64,000 nt of DNA from DAOPYU01 sp942493245 (GTDB lineage: Bacteria > Sumerlaeota > Sumerlaeia > UBA8349), in the NCBI GenBank assembly GCA_942493245.1, contig OW818685.1:5146001-5210000 (forward strand), in the 5' to 3' direction. Positions within the stretch are counted from its first letter, which is position 1, and the number at the start of each line of letters is the position of its first letter. Positions 1 to 8,460 of this stretch are shown here, piece after piece. The notes under the pieces were generated by a model. That model had not been told where the DNA came from. It ran no database searches and was given only the letters and a program-made list of their open reading frames with translations. A program made the position numbers and the translations under genes.

Positions 1-92
1 TGGGGCCGGATCGGGATCGCGGCCCGTATTGCCTGCACTCTCCCGCAAAGTCCGCGCAAACGACCCCAATTCTGCGAGAGAGCAGCGCCGGC

Positions 93-1922
93 TCAGTTGT
101 GCCGCGAATGCTGGGGCGGGCGCATGGCTTTGCGGTCCGGATGTTTTTTGTTCTTGTGCATGGACGGCGCTTTTTCGTTGTTCCGGTTTTCCGGCGCGCC
201 ATGCGGGGACTTGGGAGGACGCTGGGCGCCGCCACCGCCGTTGTGGTTCGGAGAAGCATTGGGCGCGGCGGCAGGGGGCGCCGGAGCGCCCGAAGGCTCG
301 GCGGACGGGTCTTTGGGCTGGCCACCGGTTCCACGCCGACGGCTGCGGCGACGGCGGCGGGCCTTCTGCGCCCCATCCTTGTCGCCATCGTCGGATGTCT
401 GCTCCGGTCCTTCGGCCTCGGTTTCTTCCGATTCCAGATTGGCAGGCGCGCTTTCTTTCTCCCGCACCCGGTCTTTTCCGCGCGTGTCGCGATCCCCACG
501 CCCCTCTTTGCCCCGTGGGTTGGGTCGGCGTTCTCTGTCGGCCTTGACAGGCGCTTTCGGGGGCGTGTTTTCTTCTTCCTGTTCCACGCTGGCAATCCAC
601 GCTTCGTCTTCCGCGTCGAGCACGGGGGCGATGGTGCGGTCCACGGGCGGCGCCACCGCTTCTGTGCGCCGGCTTGGCTTGCTGGCGTTCCAGGAGGGAG
701 TAGGCGACTCGCTGCGCGCGGATCTCTCGGCGGGGCGGCTTCGCGGGAACGGGTCATTTTCGGGAGCCTGGTCGCCCGCGGCGGCCCGAACTTCCGCTTC
801 GGTCAGCAACTGCCAAGCGGTGCTTTTCTTGTTCGCTTTTACTTTCGGATCGCCCTTGTCGAGCAGGCGCAACTGCGCGAAGGGAACCGTGACGTACTTC
901 CCTTCCTCAGTGGTGAGAACGGCCACGCGCGACAGGAGATTGCGGTCCACCACTTTTGCATTTCCATACTGGACCGACTCGATGAGCGCGCCGATAGCCG
1001 GGGCGTCGTGGGCCATCTGGACATACTGATCCTGTTCGTAGGACAGGCAGCAACGCAACCGGCCGCAGACGCCGGAAAGTTTCGTGGGCGAGAACTGAAT
1101 GTCCTGAACCTTGGCGTAGCGGATCGAGACAGGCATGAACTCGCGCATCCACGAGCAACAGCACATCTGGCGCCCGCAGCAGCCCAGGCCACCCACCTGT
1201 TTCGCCTCGTCGCGCACGCCCACCTGCCACAGTTCGATGCGCGCGTGAAAGGTCGAGGCCAGGTCTTTGACCAGTTCGCGGAAGTCCACCCGCTTGTCGG
1301 CGGTGAAATAGAAAATCACTTTATGGGCGCGATCGTCGAACCGCACCTGAGACACTTTCATGTCGAGTTTGTGTTGGACGGTTTTCTGTTTGCAGGCGAT
1401 CATGGCCTCGCGTTCGCGGCGGCGCAGCTGGTGCCAGTTGCGCACGTCGGCGGACTCGGCCTTGCGCAGGATGTTCCAGACCGGGCGGTTTTCCATCTGG
1501 AAAGCGGCGGGATTGGGGAAGTTGATCACATACCCGGTCGCTTCTTCTCCGTCGGGGTTTTTCACCACACAGAACTCGTTGACGTCCAGGGGCAAGTCGT
1601 GGGTGCGGCACAGCACGGGCGCGGCCAGATCGGTCAGGCGGACGTGGGCCATGACCCCCGGTGCCTGGGCGGCAAAACCGCAAACGTCGTGGAAATTGAC
1701 GATATCCTCCGCGTCGAGTGTTTCCTGGTACGCCACGGCGACCCGTTTGTGGGTCAAGGGCCGGGTATCGGCAATCTCCTCCGGGGCGACCTCGATCTCC
1801 TCCGGAGCGACTTCAATTTCCTGAATTTCTTCGGAAGCGGGAACCGCCGCCGCGTCTTCCGCGGGCGGGGCTTCCCGGCTGTCCTGGAGAATTTGTTGGG
1901 TTTCCTGGGTTTCTTCGTTCAC
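93..1922 (-). CDS. PSP1/YaaT-like Cys-rich protein with disordered tail
   Basis: About 609 residues. The core, roughly residues 60-310, matches the PSP1 family (YaaT of Bacillus): a C-terminal part rich in cysteines with GLGCCGRQMCCC near 247-257 and GVCGRLRCCLSYEQ near 284-297. In Bacillus, YaaT belongs to a three-protein complex that affects phosphorelay and RNase Y; that role is family knowledge, not shown here. From about residue 370 on the protein is low-complexity, acidic then basic (RRRRRSRRRG), and probably disordered and able to bind nucleic acid. A short acidic repeat (EIEVAPEE twice) lies near the N terminus. The frame stays open to 2108, but I chose GTG at 1922 because GGGAGG lies about 7 nt upstream; the longer form would overlap hicA. 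The family call is firm, the tail's role unknown. Confidence 0.85.
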   Translation of the reverse strand: MNEETQETQQILQDSREAPPAEDAAAVPASEEIQEIEVAPEEIEVAPEEIADTRPLTHKRVAVAYQETLDAEDIVNFHDVCGFAAQAPGVMAHVRLTDLAAPVLCRTHDLPLDVNEFCVVKNPDGEEATGYVINFPNPAAFQMENRPVWNILRKAESADVRNWHQLRRREREAMIACKQKTVQHKLDMKVSQVRFDDRAHKVIFYFTADKRVDFRELVKDLASTFHARIELWQVGVRDEAKQVGGLGCCGRQMCCCSWMREFMPVSIRYAKVQDIQFSPTKLSGVCGRLRCCLSYEQDQYVQMAHDAPAIGALIESVQYGNAKVVDRNLLSRVAVLTTEEGKYVTVPFAQLRLLDKGDPKVKANKKSTAWQLLTEAEVRAAAGDQAPENDPFPRSRPAERSARSESPTPSWNASKPSRRTEAVAPPVDRTIAPVLDAEDEAWIASVEQEEENTPPKAPVKADRERRPNPRGKEGRGDRDTRGKDRVREKESAPANLESEETEAEGPEQTSDDGDKDGAQKARRRRRSRRRGTGGQPKDPSAEPSGAPAPPAAAPNASPNHNGGGGAQRPPKSPHGAPENRNNEKAPSMHKNKKHPDRKAMRPPQHSRHN

Positions 1923-2052
1923 GCAGACCTCCCTGCACACACTCCCTTCTATCTTCGCGGGCGGGCGGGGAAATGTCAAAGGAAAAGCAAGACGAACAAG
2001 AGGAAAGCCTTGGGAAAACAAGACTTCGACAGTCCGGACATCGGACGAACGC

Positions 2053-2081
2053 TTGACTTTCAAGGCGGGGTTCGATAAGAT
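2053..2081 (+). promoter_or_regulatory. sigma70-like promoter of hicAB
   Basis: TTGACT (2053-2058), 17 nt, TAAGAT (2076-2081). The expected transcription start, about 7 nt after the -10 box, falls on the hicA ATG at 2088, and no Shine-Dalgarno site precedes that ATG. This suggests leaderless translation of the toxin. Confidence 0.5.
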
Positions 2082-2087
2082 GACTCC

Positions 2088-2360
2088 ATGAAATTGAGTC
2101 GCAAACACCGCCGGGTTCTCGAAAGAATCTTCCTGGATCCGGTTTCAGGAACCATCAAGTGGGACGACATTGAAGGTTTGCTGAAGGCCGTCGGCGCTCA
2201 AATTTCGGAGGGGGCCGGGAGTCGAATCCGGGTTGATTTTGGATCGTTCTTGTCGGTTTACCATCGTCCACACCCGAGTCCTGATGCGGTCAAAGGCGCC
2301 GTAAAAGCGGTTCGCAACGATCTGACACGTCTGGGTGTGACCCCCGGGAAGGTGGAATAA
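2088..2360 (+). CDS. hicA: HicA-family mRNA interferase toxin
   Basis: 90 residues, typical HicA size. HicA toxins are dsRBD-like ribonucleases that cleave mRNA and use a catalytic histidine. Here the core reads SRIRVDFGSFLSVYHRPHPS at residues 44-63, with histidines at 58 and 61 as candidates, followed by the usual C-terminal KAVRNDLTRLGV. The gene is followed by hicB with only 1 nt between stop and ATG, the normal toxin-antitoxin order. No ribosome site is visible, and the promoter lies directly on the start, which could give leaderless and low-level toxin synthesis (inference). It diverges from the PSP1 gene. Confidence 0.85.
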   Translation: MKLSRKHRRVLERIFLDPVSGTIKWDDIEGLLKAVGAQISEGAGSRIRVDFGSFLSVYHRPHPSPDAVKGAVKAVRNDLTRLGVTPGKVE

Positions 2361-2361
2361 A

Positions 2362-2688
2362 ATGCATTACAAGGGATACATTGGTGTCGCTGAGTTTGAT
2401 GAAGAGGCTCAGGTTTTCTTTGGGCGCGTGGTCAACGTGCGCGACACGATCACTTTTCAGTCGGACAACGCGAAACAGATTATCCACGAATTCGAGGCCT
2501 CCGTGGATGACTATCTGGACTTTTGTAAAGAAAAAGGGCGTGACCCGGAGCCTCCTTACACTGGTAAGTTTTCGTTGCGCTTACCGCCGGATCTGGACGA
2601 ACAACTGGCCGCCACCGCCGCCACCGAAGACAAGAGCCTGAACGAACTCATTCTCTCGCACGTGTTGGAGGTGGAGCACACGCGATAG
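2362..2688 (+). CDS. hicB: HicB-family antitoxin
   Basis: 108 residues. The N-terminal half is the degraded RNase H-like HicB fold (YKGYIGVAEFDEEAQVFFGR, then a FEASVDDYLDFCKEKG segment). The C-terminal part, about 70-105, is a ribbon-helix-helix-like DNA-binding segment (GKFSLRLPPDLDEQLAATAA). HicB neutralises HicA and usually represses the operon. It lies 1 nt after hicA with an AAGGTGGA ribosome site inside the hicA end, so the two are probably translationally coupled. Both genes look intact. Confidence 0.85.
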   Translation: MHYKGYIGVAEFDEEAQVFFGRVVNVRDTITFQSDNAKQIIHEFEASVDDYLDFCKEKGRDPEPPYTGKFSLRLPPDLDEQLAATAATEDKSLNELILSHVLEVEHTR

Positions 2689-2757
2689 GTCATTCTTCTT
2701 CCGAATTATCCTACCGTCTGGCCTGGGTTTGTTCGCATTGGACTCAAAGCGAGATTG

Positions 2758-2994
2758 TTATTCCTGAATCTTCGACTCGATCGCGCGCAGCAGGTCGCCG
2801 ACGTTTTTGAAGGTCAGGAGTTCCTTGTTTGTGAAGCGGATTTTGAAACGGCCTTCAACCGCCATGATCAGGTTCACGTGCGAGAGCGAGTCCCACCCGT
2901 CCACTTCGTTGGCCGTGGTGGCGGGGGCGACGGTCAGCGTCTCGTCGTCGAAAACTTCCTGAAAAACCAGGTTCAGATCGTCGAGGGTACTCAT
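2758..2994 (-). CDS. Acyl carrier protein
   Basis: 78 residues, standard ACP length, acidic. The phosphopantetheine site is VDGWDSLSHV with Ser36 as attachment residue. It starts 2 nt after the stop of the upstream acyl-CoA synthetase-like gene, with GGAGG inside the end of that gene, so the two form one transcription unit. No other fatty-acid synthesis gene is nearby, so this is probably a dedicated carrier protein loaded by its neighbour rather than the housekeeping AcpP (inference). Confidence 0.85.
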   Translation of the reverse strand: MSTLDDLNLVFQEVFDDETLTVAPATTANEVDGWDSLSHVNLIMAVEGRFKIRFTNKELLTFKNVGDLLRAIESKIQE

Positions 2995-2996
2995 TT

Positions 2997-4628
2997 TCAG
3001 GCTTCCTCCAGCGTGGAGATGTCCCCCACGTCCTCTCCAAGGTACTGGGCGCGCAACACGCGCCTCAGGATTTTACCGCTCTTGTTCTTGGGCAACGTGG
3101 CCACGAACACCATCGCCTGCGGCGTGGCGATGGACGAAACCCGGTTGGATACGTGGATGCGGATTTTCAATTCGAGTTCCGGCGAGGGGGCAACGTCCGG
3201 TTTCAGGACAATGAAGGCGACCACCTTCTCGAAAATCAGTTCGTCGGGCGCGCCGATCACGCCCGACTCCAGCACGCTGTCCAGTTCGATCAGGGCGCTT
3301 TCGATCTCGAAGGGGCTGATGAGGTGACCGGCGGTGTTGATAACGTCGTCGCTGCGGCCGGTGAACCAGAAGAATCCCTCCGGATCGCGGTAGGCCGTGT
3401 CGCCCGTGAAGTAATAACCGCCGCGGAACTTGCTCTGGTAACTGTCGGGCCGGTTCAGGTAGGTCTGGAACATCGAGGGCCAACCGGCGCGCAGACACAG
3501 GTGGCCACGCTGGCCGGGCGGCTGGGGCTGAAGCGTCTCCTCGTCGAGGACGACCGCCTCGATGCCCGGCACGGGCTGTCCCATCGAACCGGGACGCAGC
3601 TCGAGGCCGGGCCGGTTGGCCACCATGATCGCGCCGGTTTCGGTCTGGAACCACGTGTCGTAGATGTCGTGACCCAGCACGCGGCGGCCCCAGTGGACCA
3701 CTTCGGGGTTCAGCGGTTCCCCGACGCTGAAGATGTGGCGCAGGCTCGACCGGTCGAACTGGCCGAAGAGTTCGGGCTCCTCGCGCATCAGCATGCGCAG
3801 CGCGGTGGGCGCGGTGTACCAGACGTTGATCCGGCGCTCTTCGATGAGGCGCATCCACGCGGCGGCGTCGTAGGCCCCCGCGTAATGCACCTGCGTGACG
3901 CCCAGCAGCCAGGGGGCGAGAACCCCGTAGGAAACCCCGGTGACCCAGCCCTGATCGGCGGTACACCAATAAACATCGTCGGGTTGGAGTCCGAGAACCT
4001 CGTGGGCGGTGGTTTCGATCATCTGGCGCGCGCGGTGGAGGTGGAGTACCCCCTTGGGTTTCCCCGTCGAGCCGGAGGTGTAGTGGAGCACCGAAGGCGT
4101 TTCGGGCGCGGTAAACGGCACGTTAAAATGAGGGACAGCCTCGCGCATGAGCGCGGGGTAGCTGAACACGTCGGCAGAGACGTGCTCGTCCGCGTCCACG
4201 AGGAGAACATAGCGCAGCGCGGGCAGTTGGGGCCGGATGCGGGCGATCTTCCGGGCCAGGCTTTTCCGGGTGAGGAGCACTTTGGCCTCGGCGTCGCCCA
4301 GACGGTCGAGGAGGGCCTCGTCGCCGAAATTGGAGAAGAGGGCGCAGACAACGACCTGGGCCTTGAGCGCGCCGAGAAGCGCGAAGAACTGCTCGGGCGC
4401 CTTGGGCAGGTAGGTGAAACACCGGTCACCCGGTTTCAGACCGAGTGCGGTCAACACCTGGGCGAAGCGGTTGGACTGCTCGTCCAGGTCGGAGAAGGTA
4501 TAGGGGGTCGTCTGGAAGGCGGAGTCCACCCAGTGGAAGGCCACCCGGTCGCCCCGCCCCTGTTCGCACTGGGCGGAGGTACAGAGAGCGCCGAGGTTGG
4601 CGGAAGAATGGGGGTCTGTGTGAGACAT
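2997..4628 (-). CDS. Acetyl-CoA synthetase-like AMP-forming acyl ligase
   Basis: 543 residues. It belongs to the ANL adenylating superfamily: P-loop TSGSTGKPKG at about 184-193, YFTGDTAYRDPEGFFWFTGR before the hinge, and a C-terminal NKSGKILRR with the catalytic lysine near 519. Overall it resembles short AcsA-type acetyl/propionyl-CoA synthetases. It would activate a carboxylic acid as the acyl-AMP and pass it to CoA, or, given the ACP gene 2 nt downstream, to a carrier protein. I chose ATG 4628 (MSHTDPHSS) because AGAAGG lies 6 nt upstream; the frame is open to 4769 without a better site. The substrate cannot be read from the sequence. Confidence 0.8.
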   Translation of the reverse strand: MSHTDPHSSANLGALCTSAQCEQGRGDRVAFHWVDSAFQTTPYTFSDLDEQSNRFAQVLTALGLKPGDRCFTYLPKAPEQFFALLGALKAQVVVCALFSNFGDEALLDRLGDAEAKVLLTRKSLARKIARIRPQLPALRYVLLVDADEHVSADVFSYPALMREAVPHFNVPFTAPETPSVLHYTSGSTGKPKGVLHLHRARQMIETTAHEVLGLQPDDVYWCTADQGWVTGVSYGVLAPWLLGVTQVHYAGAYDAAAWMRLIEERRINVWYTAPTALRMLMREEPELFGQFDRSSLRHIFSVGEPLNPEVVHWGRRVLGHDIYDTWFQTETGAIMVANRPGLELRPGSMGQPVPGIEAVVLDEETLQPQPPGQRGHLCLRAGWPSMFQTYLNRPDSYQSKFRGGYYFTGDTAYRDPEGFFWFTGRSDDVINTAGHLISPFEIESALIELDSVLESGVIGAPDELIFEKVVAFIVLKPDVAPSPELELKIRIHVSNRVSSIATPQAMVFVATLPKNKSGKILRRVLRAQYLGEDVGDISTLEEA

Positions 4629-4844
4629 GAGATCCTTCTTCTCGGGAGGGAGGCGCAAATTCCTTTTGTTTATGGAGATTTGAAACCGGGAAAACGTTCC
4701 TCCACGCACACAGGCAGACGTTTTGTTCCAACCCGATACGATCTTTTTCTGTGAGTTGGGGAAAGTCAAAGAAAAAATCGGAACCGCGGAACCGCCTGGG
4801 ACAACGGATGAGAGGATAAGGATCGCGTTTCCAAAACGTCCGAA

Positions 4845-4876
4845 CGCCCACGGCTCCTGTTGGGGGACCGTGGGCG
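4845..4876 (-). terminator. Hairpin downstream of the secreted-protein gene
   Basis: CGCCCACGG (4845-4853) pairs with CCGTGGGCG (4868-4876), a 9-bp perfect stem with a 14-nt loop. It lies just past the stop of the minus-strand gene at 4905-6326. In the minus direction the T-run after it is weak (TTCGGACGTTTT), so termination is plausible but not certain. Confidence 0.4.
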
Positions 4877-4904
4877 CTGGAGGTTTTCCTCTTGCGAAGC
4901 AAGG

Positions 4905-6326
4905 CTATTGAATCGGATGCCAGGTGAAATACCCGTCGTACACCCCGCCTTTGATGGTGCCCGCTGTGGCGGCGTATCCCATGCCACAAATGTAGGGCCC
5001 CCCGGCCTCCAGCATGTTTTCTCCCAGAGACTTCGACCCGGCCTTGAGCGATTGCAGCTGACCGATCTTACCCGAACCGTCTTGTCCGGCTCGGATGACA
5101 TAGTCCGGGTGGGTGAGAGCAACGTACGAAGCCCCCCCCCAGGTTATCTCCCAGTTGAGCCCCAGATCGGCCTTGATGAGGCCGATATCCGTGGGACCGG
5201 CTGCCGCCGCCAGGGTCGAACTGGTACTCACGCCGGTCTGTAACAGCGGAACGGAATAGTAGCCCCCCACCAGCCAGATCGAAGCGGGGTAACCGGGGGA
5301 TTTGGAAATCATGCGTTTGACTTGCGCGAGGATCTTTCCAACCGAGCCTTTGACGCGGATTTCGGTATTCGCTTTCACGTCGCCAGAAATCGCCTGGATG
5401 TCGAGTTTGGACGCGCCGGAGTAAATAGCGCCCGGAAACACGGTTCCATTATACATCTTTTTGTAGGAGTGGGGGGAGGCTTTGTCCAGCGTATCACCGG
5501 AGGTGAAGGAAAACAACATGCCTTTGCCCACAATTTTGCTGGGCGTGTTGGCCAGACCGTAACATTGAATGTAGTTCGGGCAGATGGATCCGAAGTTGGG
5601 ATAGCCCCCACCACCCGCGACCGACAGAAGGCTCAAGTGCCCCACAATAATCGCATTGCCGACAAAGGGGCTGACATTCTGACGGGGGATTGCGGAGAGG
5701 CTGACGTCCTTGACTTTCTGGGGGTTTTTCCAGCTCTTCGACGCCAGTTTGATCTGGGCTTCCTGAGTGGGCGCATAGCAGTCGAGCAAACCCACGCCGC
5801 ACAGATTCACCTGCAGTTTCCGGGAGGACAAGGACGAGGCGGCAGCAAGACCCGACTTGCCGCTTCCAAACGAATATATCGAGGTGAGGAAAGTTTCCCC
5901 GCCCCAGGTGCTGTGCGAGCGGGCCAGATCGCTCATCTTGACCGAGCCGACTTCCCGCGCCTGGATCGAATGCAGGTGGGCGCGCGTCGAGGAGACCGCG
6001 AGGATGTCGCCCGTCGCCCGCAGTTCGAGGACGTTGCCTTGCGTGAGAATCTGCGTCAGGGTGCCACTGGTGGCAATGAGGTCTATGCGGGGATAGGAGG
6101 TGACCCCGGTCTTCTTGATGATTTTCAACGATCCCATCGCCGTCGGGTCGCTGATGGTGATGGAACTTTCCCCGATGACCGGCTGGATGGACGTATTGAG
6201 ATCCTTGTACGTGATGGTGTAAGAGTCGCTCAGAGTCGCGACCTGTCCCCGGGCGGCGGGAACGGCCAAAGCCAGAAATACGGCGCCCAGACTCAAAAGC
6301 GCGAACATGCGACGGATGGTGGACAT
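4905..6326 (-). CDS. Secreted protein of unknown function
   Basis: 473 residues with a clear Sec signal peptide (MSTIRRMFALLSLGAVFLALAVPAARG, residues 1-27, ending at AARGQ). The mature part is rich in Ser, Thr, Gly, Ile and Val with short alternating strands (GSLKIIKK, GDILAVSS, SKLDIQAISGDVKANTEIRVKG), as in right-handed beta-helix surface or adhesin-like proteins. I do not recognise a named family. GAGGAGA lies upstream of ATG 6326. The gene stands alone between the acyl ligase unit and the divergent pseudopilin gene. Confidence 0.6.
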   Translation of the reverse strand: MSTIRRMFALLSLGAVFLALAVPAARGQVATLSDSYTITYKDLNTSIQPVIGESSITISDPTAMGSLKIIKKTGVTSYPRIDLIATSGTLTQILTQGNVLELRATGDILAVSSTRAHLHSIQAREVGSVKMSDLARSHSTWGGETFLTSIYSFGSGKSGLAAASSLSSRKLQVNLCGVGLLDCYAPTQEAQIKLASKSWKNPQKVKDVSLSAIPRQNVSPFVGNAIIVGHLSLLSVAGGGGYPNFGSICPNYIQCYGLANTPSKIVGKGMLFSFTSGDTLDKASPHSYKKMYNGTVFPGAIYSGASKLDIQAISGDVKANTEIRVKGSVGKILAQVKRMISKSPGYPASIWLVGGYYSVPLLQTGVSTSSTLAAAAGPTDIGLIKADLGLNWEITWGGASYVALTHPDYVIRAGQDGSGKIGQLQSLKAGSKSLGENMLEAGGPYICGMGYAATAGTIKGGVYDGYFTWHPIQ

Positions 6327-6538
6327 GGGTCTTTTCTCCTCATCTTAAAATAATCGCTCATTCCGGCGAATTCCCCGGAAGAGTCCTTGAAGGCCTTTTC
6401 TGGATCCTGTTGGCAGAAACGCCACTTTTTTTATTTTCCCTCTAAACCGCAGGAGTGTCAAGCGCAGAGGTTCCGGTTTTGCCGGGCGCCACGGGTCAAA
6501 ATAAGGGAGCTTGCGGAGACGGGAATGTCTGGATATTC

Positions 6539-6568
6539 TTGACACCAACCCGCTGAATGGAGGATAAT
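6539..6568 (+). promoter_or_regulatory. sigma70 promoter of the pseudopilin gene
   Basis: TTGACA (6539-6544), 18 nt, GATAAT (6563-6568): a near-consensus promoter. It gives a leader of about 105 nt before GTG 6680. The gap between the divergent genes (6327-6679) holds nothing else that I can identify. Confidence 0.65.
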
Positions 6569-6679
6569 GCAACCCTGAAGTGTTGTCTCTGTGCGCGCGC
6601 GGCAAAAGCGCCAGGGCGAGAGCTCAGAGGCTTAGTCAGGCAATCTATCGAGTGGAGATCGAACTCGGGAGGGCGTGTC

Positions 6680-7333
6680 GTGAAGAAAAAAGGATTCACT
6701 CTCATTGAATTGCTGATCGTCGTGGCGATCATTTCCATTCTGGCGTCCATCGCGGTGCCGAACTTCATGGAAGCGCAGGAGCGCTCGAAGGTCGCGCGCG
6801 CTAAGGCCGACATGCGCACCTATGTCACGGCGCTCGAAACCTATTACGCCGACAACAGTTCCTATATTCAGAGTATCTGTCCGGACAGCTCGCTGCCCGG
6901 CGCCAAAGCGACGTGGCAATGGTTCAGCCACCTGACCACCCCGGTGGCCTACCTCAACAAGATCACCTACGACCCCTTCAGTCGGGTCGAGGCAGACAGT
7001 TGGGGCGGGGGCGAGGGCCTCAACCCGTTCCATCTTTACTCGGGCAACGGGCGTCCCTGGGACAATTCGCAAGCCTATGCCGACGCGCCGCGGAAGATGT
7101 ATGTCATCCTTTCGCTGGGCCCCGATGGCGATTACGACATGATCGTGGATGCGGCCCAGTCGGGCGGCTTCGTGCTCTATGACATGACGGCCCAATCGAA
7201 CTACTCCGGCGACGGCTGCTATGGCTGGCCCTACGACACCACGAACGGAACCAAGAGTGACGGCGACCTTTACAAATTCAGCGGCGACCGGTCGCTTCCC
7301 ATGTTTCAAGGGGGCATTCACCCCGACAAATGA
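6680..7333 (+). CDS. Type II secretion/type IV pilin-like pseudopilin
   Basis: 217 residues. The N terminus VKKKGFTLIELLIVVAIISI is a class III prepilin signal: prepilin peptidase would cut between Gly5 and Phe6, and Glu10 is the conserved Glu5 of the mature pilin. The following helix continues as MEAQERSKVARAKADMRTYVTALETYY, the form common in many uncultured PVC-like and candidate-phylum bacteria, which carry large sets of such proteins. The C-terminal domain is Trp/Tyr/Gly-rich and ends in SLPMFQGGIHPDK. The start is GTG 6680 with GGGAGG upstream, not the longer open frame from 6557. No pilus assembly genes are nearby, so it is an orphan pseudopilin. Confidence 0.85.
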   Translation: MKKKGFTLIELLIVVAIISILASIAVPNFMEAQERSKVARAKADMRTYVTALETYYADNSSYIQSICPDSSLPGAKATWQWFSHLTTPVAYLNKITYDPFSRVEADSWGGGEGLNPFHLYSGNGRPWDNSQAYADAPRKMYVILSLGPDGDYDMIVDAAQSGGFVLYDMTAQSNYSGDGCYGWPYDTTNGTKSDGDLYKFSGDRSLPMFQGGIHPDK

Positions 7334-7371
7334 GGGAGTGTTCCGTCGGGTTAAAGATCGAGTGACAACAC

Positions 7372-7408
7372 GATTCGGGCCGGGCTAACAACCCGGCCCG
7401 AATCTTTT
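7372..7408 (+). terminator. Strong intrinsic terminator of the pseudopilin gene
   Basis: A perfect 13-bp stem: GATTCGGGCCGGG (7372-7384) and CCCGGCCCGAATC (7392-7404), loop CTAACAA, followed by a run of T to 7408. It sits about 40 nt after the pseudopilin stop. Confidence 0.85.
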
Positions 7409-7565
7409 TCACTTTCTCATCAAGGCTTCCCGGCTTTATCCGGAAACAGGGAGAACCTCGACGGATCGGGACTTCGCGCGTTCCCCTCCGACGGAGAACA
7501 CCTGTTGACGCCCAACCGCGGTTTCAAGAACATGCAGTTTTTTCGGGTGGCCCCTGCGGTTTTTA

Positions 7566-7594
7566 TTGCGGCCCGCAACAGGGCGGACTATAAG
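7566..7594 (+). promoter_or_regulatory. Putative promoter of the bactofilin gene
   Basis: TTGCGG (7566-7571), 17 nt, TATAAG (7589-7594). The -10 box is good (5/6) and the -35 box weak. It gives a leader of about 80 nt to ATG 7683. Confidence 0.4.
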
Positions 7595-7682
7595 AGAACC
7601 GGAAAACAACCTGTCGTACCTGCCCCCGGCCTTCTGCCAACGCCACGAACGAGGCCGGGAGACGCACGAAGGAATGCACACC

Positions 7683-8381
7683 ATGGGCCTCTTCAGCCGC
7701 CAGACACCGGGTAAGGTCTTGGGGAGCGATACCCCGGGCCGGACAGAATCCACTGGGTACAAATCGGAGCCGGCTCCGGCGGAACTGCCCGCTCTCGCCC
7801 GATCCCCCAAAACTCCCGGCAAAATCCCGGGCGAGAATGAAACCCCCGCACAAGCCGCCGCAGGCAAGGAGAACAGGATGGCCACCCCCCCGATTACCAA
7901 GAACACCCTGCTGGAACCCGCGCCGGTTCGGTCTGCCGTATCCCCAGGCGCTTCCGCTCCGGGTCTGGGAGCGTCGCGCTCCATGCCCAACACCTATATC
8001 AGCCACGAAACCGTGGTCGAGGGGAAGATCATGGCCCAGAATGAGGTCGTCATTGACGGTTCGTTCAAGGGCGATATTATCTCGAACACGCAGGTGGTGG
8101 TGGGCAAGAGCGGGCGGCTCGAGGGGTCGGTCGAGGCCAAGGCCATGATGATCTCCGGTCAGGTGGTGGGCAATATCCACATCCTTGAACGCCTCGAGAT
8201 TCAATCCACCGGCGAAGTGTACGGCGATCTGGAAACCCAGCCCGGCGCGCTCATCATCGAAAAGGGCGCGCGTCTCGAGGGCCACTGCATCATGGGAACC
8301 AATGCGCCGACAAAGCGCGCACCCCAGCCGACGGGACCTGCGCCGCGCCCGGTCCGTCCCGAACCGGAAGACCCCGCCTGA
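7683..8381 (+). CDS. Bactofilin
   Basis: 232 residues. The bactofilin beta-helix domain (DUF583) spans roughly 103-215, with repeating short strands such as VVEGKIMAQNEVVIDGSFKG, GRLEGSVEAKAMMISGQVVG and GEVYGDLETQPGALIIEKGA. Bactofilins polymerise without nucleotide into cytoplasmic, often membrane-attached filaments used in cell shape and polar localisation. The first 100 residues are a Pro/Ala-rich disordered arm, longer than usual. ATG 7683 (MGLFSRQ) was preferred because GAAGGA lies 9 nt upstream; an in-frame ATG at 7674 abuts that site. Confidence 0.85.
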   Translation: MGLFSRQTPGKVLGSDTPGRTESTGYKSEPAPAELPALARSPKTPGKIPGENETPAQAAAGKENRMATPPITKNTLLEPAPVRSAVSPGASAPGLGASRSMPNTYISHETVVEGKIMAQNEVVIDGSFKGDIISNTQVVVGKSGRLEGSVEAKAMMISGQVVGNIHILERLEIQSTGEVYGDLETQPGALIIEKGARLEGHCIMGTNAPTKRAPQPTGPAPRPVRPEPEDPA

Positions 8382-8460
8382 ACCCGATTTCGTCCGGTTG
8401 TGAAACCCATCCGGAGAATTCCAGTCTCCCGTGTTGAACTGACGCGAGGAAGATTTTGTC

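Noticed and set aside
99..2078. Long plus-strand open frame (659 codons) antisense to the PSP1 gene
   Set aside because: It is a GC-bias shadow: its text is Arg/Gly/Ala-rich without domains, while the minus strand has the PSP1 motifs.
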